A DNA stretch of 59,366 bases, from NCBI GenBank assembly GCA_900764695.1, contig CAAFOY010000062.1:1-59366 (forward strand). Reading direction: 5' to 3'. This document shows positions 35,118 through 43,560 of this stretch, in pieces (the first letter of the stretch is position 1; the number at the start of each line of letters is the position of its first letter). The notes beneath the pieces are model-generated. The model was given only the letters and a program-made list of their open reading frames with translations, ran no database searches and was not told the origin of the DNA. Source of the DNA: Lachnospiraceae bacterium. GTDB taxonomy: Bacteria; Bacillota_A; Clostridia; Lachnospirales; Lachnospiraceae. Made by a program: the position numbers and the translations under genes.

Positions 35118-37757
35118 ATGAAAGAGATTGAAAAGAATTACAATCCGGCAGAGATTGAAGACAGATTGTACAGTAAGTGGCAGGAAAAGAAATACTTCCA
35201 TGCAGAAGTAGACAGAAGTAAGAAACCTTTTACAATTGTTATGCCACCTCCAAATATTACAGGACAGCTTCATATGGGACATGCCCTTGATAATACAATG
35301 CAGGATATTCTTACACGTTTTAAGAGAATGCAGGGATATGAAGCTTTATGGCTTCCTGGAACTGACCATGCATCAATTGCTACAGAAGCAAAGATTGTAG
35401 AAAAAATGCGTGAGGAAGGCATTACAAAGGAAGACATTGGAAGAGAGAAATTTTTAGACAGAGCATGGCAGTGGAAGGCACAGTACGGTGGACGTATTGT
35501 TTCACAGCTTAAGAAAATCGGTTCTTCATGTGACTGGGACAGAGAAAGATTTACAATGGATGAAGGTTGTTCAAAGGCAGTTAAGGAAGTATTTGTAAAC
35601 TTATACAATAAGGGACAGATTTATCGTGGTGAGAGAATTATTAACTGGTGTCCTCATTGTCTTACATCTATTTCAGATGCAGAGGTTGAATATGAAGATC
35701 AGGCAGGAAAGTTCTGGCATTTAAGATATCCTCTTACAGATGGCACCGGATGGGTTGAACTGGCTACAACAAGACCGGAAACATTACTAGGAGATACAGC
35801 AGTAGCAGTAAATCCAAATGATGACAGATATAAAGATTTAGTAGGAAAAACACTTACACTTCCTTTAGTTGGAAGAGAGATTCCTATTGTGGCAGATGAT
35901 TATGTAGGGATTGATTTTGGTACAGGTGTTGTTAAGATTACACCTGCTCATGATCCTAACGATTTTGAAGTTGGACTTCGTCATAATTTACCTGTTATTA
36001 ATGTATTAACAGATGATGCTAAGATTGTTGATGATTATCCTAAGTATGCAGGTATGGACAGATATGAAGCAAGAAAAGCAATCGTTGAAGATTTGGATAA
36101 GGAAGGATACCTTGTTAAGATTGAAGATCATGAACATAATGTAGGTACATGTTACAGATGTCATACTACAATCGAACCTAGAGTATCAAAACAGTGGTTT
36201 GTAAAGATGGAAGAAATTGCAAAACCTGCAATTGAAGCTGTTAAAAATGGTGACACTAAGTTTGTACCACCTCATTTTGACAAAACATATTTCCATTGGT
36301 TAGAAAACATCCGTGACTGGTGTATTTCACGTCAGTTATGGTGGGGACACAGGATTCCTGCATTCTATTGTGATGATTGTGGGGAAATGGTTGTTACAAA
36401 AGAAGATCATGCAGTATGTCCTAAGTGTGGTAAGGAAATGAGACAGGATCCTGATACACTTGATACATGGTTCTCATCAGCATTATGGCCTTTCTCAACA
36501 CTTGGATGGCCTGACAACACAGAAGAATTAGATTATTTCTATCCTACAAATGTACTTGTTACAGGATATGACATTATTTTCTTCTGGGTAATCAGAATGA
36601 TGTTCTCAGGACTTGAACATACAGGAAAAGTTCCTTTTGATACAGTTTTGATACATGGACTTGTTAGAGATTCTCAGGGACGTAAAATGAGTAAGTCTCT
36701 TGGAAATGGTATTGATCCATTGGAAGTTATTGACAAATACGGTGCTGACGCATTAAGATTTACACTTATTACAGGTAATGCACCAGGTAATGATATGAGA
36801 TTCTACTGGGAAAGAGTAGAAGCTTCAAGAAACTTTGCTAACAAAGTTTGGAACGCATCAAGATTTATTCAGATGAATATGCCTGAAGAAGGTATTGATG
36901 TGAAGAACAAACCTGAAAATCTTACAGATGCAGATAAGTGGATTTTATCAAAAGTTAACACTTTAGCCAAAGATGTGACAGAAAATCTTGATAAATTTGA
37001 GTTGGGTATCGCAGCAGACAAAATTTACGAATTTATTTGGGAAGAATTTTGTGACTGGTATATTGAAATGGTTAAGCCAAGATTGTACAATGATGATGAC
37101 GATACTAAAAAGGCAGCACTTTGGACACTTAAGAAGGTATTAATCGATGCATTAAAACTTTTACATCCATATATGCCATTTATTACAGAAGAAATTTTCT
37201 GCAATTTACAGGATGAAGAAGAAACAATTATGCTTTCAAAATGGCCTGAATTTACAGAAGAATATGATTTCGCCAAAGAAGAAAAAGCAGTTGAAACTAT
37301 TAAAGAGGCAGTTAGAAATATTAGAAACATCCGTTCAGAAATGAACGTTGCCCCAAGTAAGAAAGCTAAAGTTTTCGTAGTTTCAAGTGAAGAAGAAATT
37401 AAGAACATTTTCGAAAATGGTAAAGTCTTCTTTGCAACATTAGGTTATGCAAGCGAAGTTATTATTCAGGATGACAAGTCAGGTATTGGTGATGATGCCG
37501 TATCAGTAGTTATTCCAAAGGCTACTATTTATATGCCTTTTGCTGAATTAGTTGATATTTCAAAGGAAATCGAACGTCTTAATAAGGAAGTTGAAAAGCT
37601 TAATAAAGAATTAGCAAGAGTTAACGGTATGTTAAGCAACCCTAATTTTGTAAGCAAGGCTCCTGAAAAGAAGATTAACGAAGAAAAGGCTAAACAGGCT
37701 AAATATCAGCAGATGATGGATCAGGTAAAGGAACAGTTGGCAAGATTACAGAAGTAG
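35118..37757 (+). CDS. valS: Valine--tRNA ligase
   Basis: Class I aminoacyl-tRNA synthetase that charges tRNA-Val. The 879-aa protein has the HIGH-type motif HMGH (52-55), the KMSKS loop (523-527), the CP1 editing domain, paired cysteine motifs (CPHCL; CDDCG and CPKCG) for zinc, the anticodon-binding helical region and the C-terminal coiled coil ([20 protein letters not shown]) typical of ValRS. Expression is controlled by the T-box leader. GGAG lies just before the ATG. Confidence 0.98.
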   Translation: MKEIEKNYNPAEIEDRLYSKWQEKKYFHAEVDRSKKPFTIVMPPPNITGQLHMGHALDNTMQDILTRFKRMQGYEALWLPGTDHASIATEAKIVEKMREEGITKEDIGREKFLDRAWQWKAQYGGRIVSQLKKIGSSCDWDRERFTMDEGCSKAVKEVFVNLYNKGQIYRGERIINWCPHCLTSISDAEVEYEDQAGKFWHLRYPLTDGTGWVELATTRPETLLGDTAVAVNPNDDRYKDLVGKTLTLPLVGREIPIVADDYVGIDFGTGVVKITPAHDPNDFEVGLRHNLPVINVLTDDAKIVDDYPKYAGMDRYEARKAIVEDLDKEGYLVKIEDHEHNVGTCYRCHTTIEPRVSKQWFVKMEEIAKPAIEAVKNGDTKFVPPHFDKTYFHWLENIRDWCISRQLWWGHRIPAFYCDDCGEMVVTKEDHAVCPKCGKEMRQDPDTLDTWFSSALWPFSTLGWPDNTEELDYFYPTNVLVTGYDIIFFWVIRMMFSGLEHTGKVPFDTVLIHGLVRDSQGRKMSKSLGNGIDPLEVIDKYGADALRFTLITGNAPGNDMRFYWERVEASRNFANKVWNASRFIQMNMPEEGIDVKNKPENLTDADKWILSKVNTLAKDVTENLDKFELGIAADKIYEFIWEEFCDWYIEMVKPRLYNDDDDTKKAALWTLKKVLIDALKLLHPYMPFITEEIFCNLQDEEETIMLSKWPEFTEEYDFAKEEKAVETIKEAVRNIRNIRSEMNVAPSKKAKVFVVSSEEEIKNIFENGKVFFATLGYASEVIIQDDKSGIGDDAVSVVIPKATIYMPFAELVDISKEIERLNKEVEKLNKELARVNGMLSNPNFVSKAPEKKINEEKAKQAKYQQMMDQVKEQLARLQK

Positions 37758-37769
37758 GAGGAAACGACC

Positions 37770-37913
37770 ATGATAAATTTTGAAGAGGAAATCAAGAAGT
37801 TTCACCCAAGTCTAGAAATAGAAGAAGCAGAGGATGCCATTTACAACAATAACATTTCTGACATTACAGATGTTATGATTCAGATGGTTGAGGAACTTAA
37901 AGGCGACAAATAA
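37770..37913 (+). CDS. 47-aa acidic small protein after valS
   Basis: A short ORF has an excellent ribosome binding site (TAGGAGGAAACGACC before the ATG) 12 bp after the valS stop. The peptide is acidic and helical (FEEEIKKFHPSLEIEEAEDA; ITDVMIQMVEELK). I do not recognise the family. Spacing and Shine-Dalgarno strength support real translation in the valS transcript. The zinc-ribbon gene starts 22 bp later. Confidence 0.7.
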   Translation: MINFEEEIKKFHPSLEIEEAEDAIYNNNISDITDVMIQMVEELKGDK

Positions 37914-37935
37914 AAGGCAAAGGATGGGTGTATAA

Positions 37936-39435
37936 ATGATATGCTACAATTGTGGAAATGTCTTAACTAACAGTGATTATTGCAGTCATTGTGGTATGGA
38001 CGTAAGCGTATACAAAAGAATAGTAAAATTATCAAATACCTATTACAATGCCGGTCTTACAAAAGCAAAAAACAGGGATTTGTCAGGTGCAGCAGATACT
38101 CTTAGAAGAAGTGTAAAACTTAACAAGAGAAACATTGATGCAAGAAATCTGTTAGGTCTTGTTTATTTTGAAATGGGTGAGACTGTTCAGGCATTTTCAG
38201 AATGGGTAATGAGTACAAATATTCAGCCGGATAATAACCCGGCTGAGAAATATCTTGTTGCAATACAGCAGGATAAAGGTAAGGTTAGCGAATTAAATCA
38301 TACAATTAAGAAGTTTAATATTGCTCTTGATTATGCCAAAAGCGGTACAGATGACATGGCAATTATTCAGCTTAAGAAAGTATTGAATCAGAATCCTAAC
38401 TTTATAAAAGCATACCAGTTGTTGGCACTGTTGTATTTAAAAGGCGGACAGTATGAGCGTGCAAAAAAATCCATAAAAAAATCTATGAAAATAGATAAAT
38501 GTAATCCTCTTAGCATAAGATATTTAAGAGAGATTAACGAATATATGGATGAAGAGAAGAAAACTGATCCGGACAAGCGAATGGAAAGGAGAAGAAACCT
38601 TCGTGGAGTTATGGTAGACAGAGAATATCTTAGCGGAAATGATGTTATCATTCCTAAGAATAACTTTAAGGAAGCCATAACAGGAGCACAGAGTATTCTT
38701 CATATTGTTATTGGTTTGCTTTTAGGTGCGGCATTGGTTTACTTTATTGTAACACCGGCAAGAATGTCACATCTGACAGATCAGGCTAACAATGTAGGCG
38801 TTGAATACAATCAGAAGATTGCAATAAAAAATTCAACAATATCTGAATTAGAGAATCAGGTTGATACATTAAAAACAGAACAGAAGAAACTTAAGTCAGA
38901 CTTGGCACAGTATACAGACACAGGAAATACAGTTGCATCAAACTACAGTAACCTGTTAAAATCAGTAAATTATTATTTAAATGATGACTATAAGAACGCG
39001 GCAACAGCTTTAAGTGATGTTGATAGTAAGCTTAAGATGGACTCTGAAGACTTTACAACTGTTTATAAATGGTTAAGCAGTAAATTATCAAAACGTATTT
39101 CAGAAGAAGCTTACAATGCAGGAATGACAGCAAGAGATAAGGCAGATTATGACACAGCAATTAAGCAGTTTAAGAAATGTATTGAAGCTGACTCAGGTAA
39201 TGTAGACGCAATATACTATCTTGCATGGAGTTACAAAAACAAAGGCGATTCAAAGAATGCCAATAAGTACTTCAAAGAGATATACGATAACTTCCCTAAT
39301 TCATCACACTATGACACAGCAAAGAGCCAGCTTAACATAGATGACAGTAGCAGTAGTGGAGATAACGGAGACAACGGCGATAACGGAGACAACGGCGATA
39401 ATGGAGATAATGGCGACGGTGGCACTTCAGAATAA
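37936..39435 (+). CDS. Zinc-ribbon, TPR, single-pass membrane protein
   Basis: The 499-aa protein starts with a zinc ribbon (CYNCG and CSHCGMD, residues 3-20), then TPR-like repeats (~30-195), a basic stretch, one membrane segment (~255-275: SILHIVIGLLLGAALVYFIV), a coiled coil (~295-335) and further TPRs outside (~345-475). It ends in a low-complexity GDN repeat (DNA repeat at 39359-39421, ~9-18 bp units). The design suggests a sensor or scaffold that links a cytoplasmic TPR arm to an extracytoplasmic one. I do not know the function. It follows valS and precedes spoIIA, with a terminator between. Confidence 0.8.
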   Translation: MICYNCGNVLTNSDYCSHCGMDVSVYKRIVKLSNTYYNAGLTKAKNRDLSGAADTLRRSVKLNKRNIDARNLLGLVYFEMGETVQAFSEWVMSTNIQPDNNPAEKYLVAIQQDKGKVSELNHTIKKFNIALDYAKSGTDDMAIIQLKKVLNQNPNFIKAYQLLALLYLKGGQYERAKKSIKKSMKIDKCNPLSIRYLREINEYMDEEKKTDPDKRMERRRNLRGVMVDREYLSGNDVIIPKNNFKEAITGAQSILHIVIGLLLGAALVYFIVTPARMSHLTDQANNVGVEYNQKIAIKNSTISELENQVDTLKTEQKKLKSDLAQYTDTGNTVASNYSNLLKSVNYYLNDDYKNAATALSDVDSKLKMDSEDFTTVYKWLSSKLSKRISEEAYNAGMTARDKADYDTAIKQFKKCIEADSGNVDAIYYLAWSYKNKGDSKNANKYFKEIYDNFPNSSHYDTAKSQLNIDDSSSSGDNGDNGDNGDNGDNGDNGDGGTSE

Positions 39436-39493
39436 GGGATAAAGATTACAATTGATAATACTAGAATCTAGTTAGATTTTAGAAAAGATTTAC

Positions 39494-39523
39494 GAAAGAG
39501 AAGAGCGAAAGCTCTTCTCTTTC
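39494..39523 (+). terminator. GNRA-capped hairpin before spoIIAA
   Basis: Perfect 13-bp arms GAAAGAGAAGAGC (39494-39506) and 39511-39523 with a GAAA tetraloop. Only a short T-run follows, so termination is likely but not certain. Confidence 0.75.
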
Positions 39524-39548
39524 TGCGTTTAATAATAAAGGGGGATTT

Positions 39549-39878
39549 ATGGAAGTTTTATATGAAGTAAGAGGCGAGAATCTTTTGATTTATCTGCCGG
39601 AGGAACTTGATCATCACAATGCGAAAACAATTACAGAGCAGTCAGATTGGTATATTGTTTCAAACCAGATTAAAAACATAATTTTTAATTTTAAGCGAAC
39701 AATGTTTATGGATAGCTCAGGCATTGGAGTGATAATGGGCAGGTATAAGCTTGTAAAAAAGAGAGGTGGAAGCATTACAGTTACAAATATTAACAATTCA
39801 ATTGACAGAATTTTTACTATTTCGGGGCTTTACAAAATAGTGAGCAAAACGGAAACACCCAGCTTGGTGAAATGGTAA
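39549..39878 (+). CDS. spoIIAA: Anti-sigma F factor antagonist
   Basis: The 109-aa STAS-domain protein carries the phosphorylation-site motif MDSSGIGVIMGRYK (D55-S56-S57-G58). When dephosphorylated by SpoIIE in the forespore, SpoIIAA binds SpoIIAB and frees sigma F. It is the first gene of the conserved spoIIA operon, followed by spoIIAB (12 bp) and sigF. A GGGGGA ribosome binding site is at 39540. Confidence 0.95.
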   Translation: MEVLYEVRGENLLIYLPEELDHHNAKTITEQSDWYIVSNQIKNIIFNFKRTMFMDSSGIGVIMGRYKLVKKRGGSITVTNINNSIDRIFTISGLYKIVSKTETPSLVKW

Positions 39879-39890
39879 TTGGAGGGACGC

Positions 39891-40475
39891 ATGGAAAATA
39901 AAAGTAAGGAAAACAATATGACTTTGGAGTTTGATGCAAAGTCCGAAAACGAAAGTCTGGCAAGAATTGCAGTTGCATCTTTTTTGACGGAGATTGATCC
40001 AACCATTGAAGAAATTAATGATATTAAAACGGCAGTATCAGAAGCAGTAACTAATTCAATTGTTCATGGCTACAATGAGGGACCGGGGAAAATAACTTTA
40101 AAGTGCAAGCTTGTATGCAATCAGTACGAAAAGCAGGATACATATACGGTTAGTAGTTTTATTACCATTGAGATAAAAGATTTGGGAGTTGGTATAACAA
40201 ATATTGAAAAAGCAAGAGAGCCCTTGTTTACCACAAAACCGGAATTTGAAAGATCCGGAATGGGATTTATGTTTATGGAAATGTTTATGGATAAAGTAGA
40301 TGTGATTTCAGAGCCGGGGAAAGGCACAACAGTTATAATGGAGAAAAAACTTAAAAAAGTTATAGAAAAAAACAGCATAAAAAGTAGTCAATATAATAGC
40401 AAGTTGATGAGCCACACTAATTCTAAATCCATTGGGCTAGTTAATTTGAAAGAAAAGTCCGGCCAGAGGGCATAA
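39891..40475 (+). CDS. spoIIAB: Anti-sigma F factor/serine kinase
   Basis: GHKL-fold kinase that holds sigma F inactive and phosphorylates SpoIIAA. The N box EAVTNSIVHGY (51-61) with E51 and N55, the G1 region (IEIKDLGVGI) and the GMGFMFME G2 region are visible. ATG 39891 is chosen because GGAGGG lies at 39881-39886. At 194 aa it is ~45-50 residues longer than the usual ~146 aa, with an extra Lys/Ser/Asn-rich tail after KLKKVIEK. Its stop overlaps the sigF start (TAATG). Confidence 0.95.
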   Translation: MENKSKENNMTLEFDAKSENESLARIAVASFLTEIDPTIEEINDIKTAVSEAVTNSIVHGYNEGPGKITLKCKLVCNQYEKQDTYTVSSFITIEIKDLGVGITNIEKAREPLFTTKPEFERSGMGFMFMEMFMDKVDVISEPGKGTTVIMEKKLKKVIEKNSIKSSQYNSKLMSHTNSKSIGLVNLKEKSGQRA

Positions 40476-41188
40476 TGGATACGCTAACTTTGATAAACAG
40501 GGCTCATCAGGGAGATAAGTTAGCAAGAGATAAAATATTAATTGAAAATACAGGTTTGATATGGAGCATTGTCAGAAGATTTTTAAACAGAGGGCACGAA
40601 GGCGAAGATTTGTTTCAAATCGGATGCATTGGGATGCTAAAAGCAATAGACAGATTTGACACAGAATTTGACGTGGCTTTTTCAACCTATGCAGTTCCAA
40701 TGATAGCAGGAGAAATCCGAAGGTTTATAAGAGATGATGGCATTGTAAAAATCAGCAGAAAAATAAAAGAAAATCAAATGAAAATAATGCACCAAAGAGA
40801 AATTTATATAAATGAAAAAAAGCAGGAGCCAACCATAGAAGAGCTTGAAAAGGTCTGTGATTTGACAAAAGAAGAAATAGTAATGGCGATGGATGCCTCA
40901 AGAAATGTTGAGTCAATTGACAAAGAAATGTATTCAAAAGATTCAGCATACACCCTAATGGATTTGGCGGAGGATGACACTAATATAGAAGAAACGGTTT
41001 TGAATAAAATTATGGTTCAACAATTAATGGACATGCTGGAAAGTAAGGAGCGAAAAATCATAAATTTGAGGTATTTTAAAAATAAAACTCAAAGTCAGGT
41101 AGCAAAAGAAATGGGAATGACGCAGGTTCAGGTGTCAAGACTGGAAAAGAAAATTTTAAACTCAATGAGAAATGAAAAAAGTACATAA
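40475..41188 (+). CDS. sigF: RNA polymerase sigma-F factor
   Basis: The first forespore-specific sigma factor (SigF/SpoIIAC). The 237-aa protein has sigma region 2 (GHEGEDLFQIGCIGMLKAID; FSTYAVPMIAGEIRRFIRDDG), region 3 and region 4 (RYFKNKTQSQVAKEMGMTQVQVSRLEKKI, here split: NKTQSQVAKEMG then MTQVQVSRLEK). The GEIRRFIRDDG segment is typical of the SigF/SigG group. The order spoIIAA-spoIIAB-sigF fixes the identity. It is translationally coupled to spoIIAB; a terminator follows. Confidence 0.96.
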   Translation: MDTLTLINRAHQGDKLARDKILIENTGLIWSIVRRFLNRGHEGEDLFQIGCIGMLKAIDRFDTEFDVAFSTYAVPMIAGEIRRFIRDDGIVKISRKIKENQMKIMHQREIYINEKKQEPTIEELEKVCDLTKEEIVMAMDASRNVESIDKEMYSKDSAYTLMDLAEDDTNIEETVLNKIMVQQLMDMLESKERKIINLRYFKNKTQSQVAKEMGMTQVQVSRLEKKILNSMRNEKST

Positions 41189-41215
41189 ACAAAAAATAGT
41201 TGTTATTGTAAAACG

Positions 41216-41262
41216 AAAAAGTGCAGTGAAAGTTTAGAAATCAAATGTTCATTGCACTTTTT
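41216..41262 (+). terminator. Terminator of the spoIIA operon
   Basis: AAAAAGTGCAGTGA (41216-41229) pairs with 41249-41262 with one G-U pair, ending in T5. Confidence 0.88.
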
Positions 41263-41352
41263 ATTTATTTTAGAATAATTAAAATAAAAAATTGCATAAT
41301 AAAAGCATAGAAGTTTAAATTTTCTAAAAAATAAAAATTTTTGGAGGTCTAA

Positions 41353-41472
41353 ATGAAAGTATTAAAAATGGTGGCAATAATAGCAGTGATAATAGTGGCA
41401 ATAGGCATTGGCTTCTACATGTGCAACGACACATATCAAGTGGAAGAAATACAGGAAGCAGTGATGATATAA
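41353..41472 (+). CDS. 39-aa single-pass membrane peptide between sigF and spoVAA
   Basis: The short ORF has TTGGAGGTC seven bases before ATG 41353. It encodes one hydrophobic helix (MVAIIAVIIVAIGIGFYM) and a short acidic tail. The strong ribosome binding site and position 72 bp before spoVAA suggest a real small membrane protein, perhaps sporulation-related. Family unknown. Confidence 0.65.
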   Translation: MKVLKMVAIIAVIIVAIGIGFYMCNDTYQVEEIQEAVMI

Positions 41473-41543
41473 AAGGTTGATAAGATTATATTTTTAAAAA
41501 AGTAATAATCCATATTAAACAATATGGGATAGAAAGGACATAA

Positions 41544-42170
41544 ATGAGTGACACATTATATATAAAAATGGACCAGGCAGTGGAGATTACGAAAAAGCAG
41601 GTAACAGTTGGAGATGTTGCAAAACTTCAATGCAAAAACAAAAATATAACAAACAGACTAAAATCAATGAAATTGTTGGAGGATACAACAAAAGGAAAAA
41701 AGCGATATATAGTTTCAATAATGAAAATTATCGAAATGGCAGATCAAACATTTCAGAATGTAGATATACAAAATATAGGGGAAACAGAATGTGTTGTTGA
41801 ATTTAAGACACCTAAAAAAGATGACGGACCAATGTCAATAATTAAAACAGCAATAATATGTTTGATTTTGTTTTTCGGAGTGGGATTTTCCATAATGTCA
41901 TTTAACAACGATGTGTCAATAGATGATATGTTTTCAAAAATAAGCAAGCAATTTACAGGGGACAAAGAGCAGGGCAGAAAAATACTTGAGTATTGTTATT
42001 CAATAGGATTGGGTGTGGGAATCATCATCTTTTATAATCATTTTGGACCGAAAAAATTAACCAAGGATCCAACGCCCATTGAGGTTGAAATGAGAAAATA
42101 CGAAAGAGACATAAACCAGACTTTAATAGATGGGCATAACAGAGATGACGGAAAGGTGGATGTAAAATAG
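41544..42170 (+). CDS. spoVAA: Stage V sporulation protein AA
   Basis: The 208-aa protein has an N-terminal cytoplasmic/soluble domain (DTLYIKMDQAVEITKKQVTV) and two C-terminal membrane segments (~98-118 and ~150-165), the pattern of SpoVAA. It is part of the forespore inner-membrane channel that takes up and releases dipicolinic acid. It lies after spoIIA-sigF, the same order as in Bacillus, followed by spoVAB 38 bp on. Confidence 0.88.
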   Translation: MSDTLYIKMDQAVEITKKQVTVGDVAKLQCKNKNITNRLKSMKLLEDTTKGKKRYIVSIMKIIEMADQTFQNVDIQNIGETECVVEFKTPKKDDGPMSIIKTAIICLILFFGVGFSIMSFNNDVSIDDMFSKISKQFTGDKEQGRKILEYCYSIGLGVGIIIFYNHFGPKKLTKDPTPIEVEMRKYERDINQTLIDGHNRDDGKVDVK

Positions 42171-42208
42171 AAGCAGTGACGAAATATGAAAGGTAGAATT
42201 GGAACAAA

Positions 42209-42640
42209 ATGATAGGAAAAATAATTCTTGCAATTACAGGAATCGGGGCAGGTTTCATAATCTCTGCAGGAGTTTTTGCATTAATAACATCAACAGGAAT
42301 AATAACAAGATTTGCAGACAAAACCCATACTGCAAAAAGTATACAATTATATGAAACAATAGTAATTGCAGGGGGAATACTTTGGAATATATTCTGGATA
42401 ATGGAATCCCATTTCAAATTCACGGGACAGCCGGCAAAAATATTTCAGGGAATCATGGGACTATGTCAGGGTATATTCGTAGGTTGTCTTGCAGTGGCAC
42501 TGGCGGAGGCCCTAAACGGAACAGCAATCTTTGCACGAAGGGCAAAACTGAAAATGGGGCTAAGTTTCATAGTGTTATCAGTAGCGGTAGGCAAAGTCCT
42601 TGCATCGTTGCTCCAATTCTACAACGACTGGGTGAACTAA
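42209..42640 (+). CDS. spoVAB: Stage V sporulation protein AB
   Basis: The 143-aa membrane protein has about four hydrophobic segments and the conserved start GAGFIISAGVFALITSTGII with ADKTHTA and GLCQGIFVGCLAVALAEALN. It matches SpoVAB in size and position. A component of the DPA transport complex. The spacing to spoVAC is unusually long (131 bp) and contains a hairpin. Confidence 0.88.
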   Translation: MIGKIILAITGIGAGFIISAGVFALITSTGIITRFADKTHTAKSIQLYETIVIAGGILWNIFWIMESHFKFTGQPAKIFQGIMGLCQGIFVGCLAVALAEALNGTAIFARRAKLKMGLSFIVLSVAVGKVLASLLQFYNDWVN

Positions 42641-42670
42641 TGCTTTTGTGCCGGAAAATTATTTCTCGCA

Positions 42671-42711
42671 AAATACAACCGTTGGTGAGCAAGCTCTCCA
42701 CGTCTGTATTT
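42671..42711 (+). repeat. Hairpin between spoVAB and spoVAC
   Basis: AAATACA (42671-42677) pairs with TGTATTT (42705-42711), with an inner stem GAGC-AA-GCTC at 42687-42696. No T-run follows, so it is not a typical terminator. It could be a degraded repeat or an mRNA-processing site. Confidence 0.5.
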
Positions 42712-42771
42712 CGTCCTGAATATGCATCACTTGTAGGAACGCGTAAATATATAATTTAATGGAGAATTGAT

Positions 42772-43230
42772 ATGGAAAGTGAAGAAAAGAAGAAGGCGTA
42801 CAACGAATACGTTGAAAGAATTACGCCAAATAACAGTTTGACAAAGGATATGTGGAATGCTTTTTGGATAGGCGGTCTGATTTGTGTTATGGGACAGATT
42901 TGGCTTGAGCTGTTTATGCATTTTGGAATGGATAAGGAGGACAGCGCAAGTTACACTACTTTGATTTTGATTTTGGAAAGTGCAATTCTAACGGGGCTTA
43001 ATGTTTATCCGAAGATTGCAAAAAAAGGTGGCGCAGGCTGTCTTGTTCCAATAACAGGATTTGCCAACGGGGTTGTGTCTCCGGCAATTGAATTTAAGGC
43101 GGAAGGTCACATATTCGGAATTGGAGCGAAGATTTTTACCATAGCCGGACCGGTTATTCTTTATGGTATTTTTTCAAGTTGGATAGTTGGAATTATTTAT
43201 TTGATTTTGAAGGGGATAGGGATAGTCTGA
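42772..43230 (+). CDS. spoVAC: Stage V sporulation protein AC
   Basis: The 152-aa membrane protein of the SpoVAC/SpoVAEb superfamily has a DMWNAFWIGGLICVMGQ first helix, the GGAGCLVPITGFANGVVSPAIEFK loop (split: GGAGCLVPITGFANG, SPAIEFK) and EGHIFGIGAKIFTIAGPVI. A mechanosensitive channel component for DPA in Bacillus. spoVAD would normally follow here but lies instead at 57602. Confidence 0.93.
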   Translation: MESEEKKKAYNEYVERITPNNSLTKDMWNAFWIGGLICVMGQIWLELFMHFGMDKEDSASYTTLILILESAILTGLNVYPKIAKKGGAGCLVPITGFANGVVSPAIEFKAEGHIFGIGAKIFTIAGPVILYGIFSSWIVGIIYLILKGIGIV

Positions 43231-43560
43231 CCGGATGTTAAAAAATTAAAACAAAAAATAGTCAATTAAAGTTTTGTGTCATAAAAAAACTAAAGAAAAA
43301 TGAAAAATAATACTGATAGTATTTTATTAGTTGAACAATTAAGTCTTTGTGATATAATGATGAAGAATTGTAAAGAAAAGGTTAAATTTAAATAAAGAAT
43401 ATAAATTTTATTGCAATAAATGTTTAGATTTAAACGTTTTATAAAATGTATTTCAATTATATGGAAAAATGAAAAAAATTAAAGGATTTGTTTTAATTAA
43501 TAATTTAGTTTAATTGTTTTCAATATTAGAATACGGAAATCAGGAGAGTGAGGAAAACAG
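43231..43560. other. 330-bp leader region of the LtaS-like gene
   Basis: A promoter with TTGAAC (43331-43336), 16-bp spacer and TATAAT (43353-43358) gives an untranslated leader of about 195 nt. The leader is AT-rich with no recognised riboswitch. No gene seen. Confidence 0.65.

Noticed and set aside
42382..42759. 125-aa plus-strand ORF across the spoVAB-spoVAC gap
   Set aside because: Starts inside spoVAB in another frame; no ribosome binding site and no recognisable protein.
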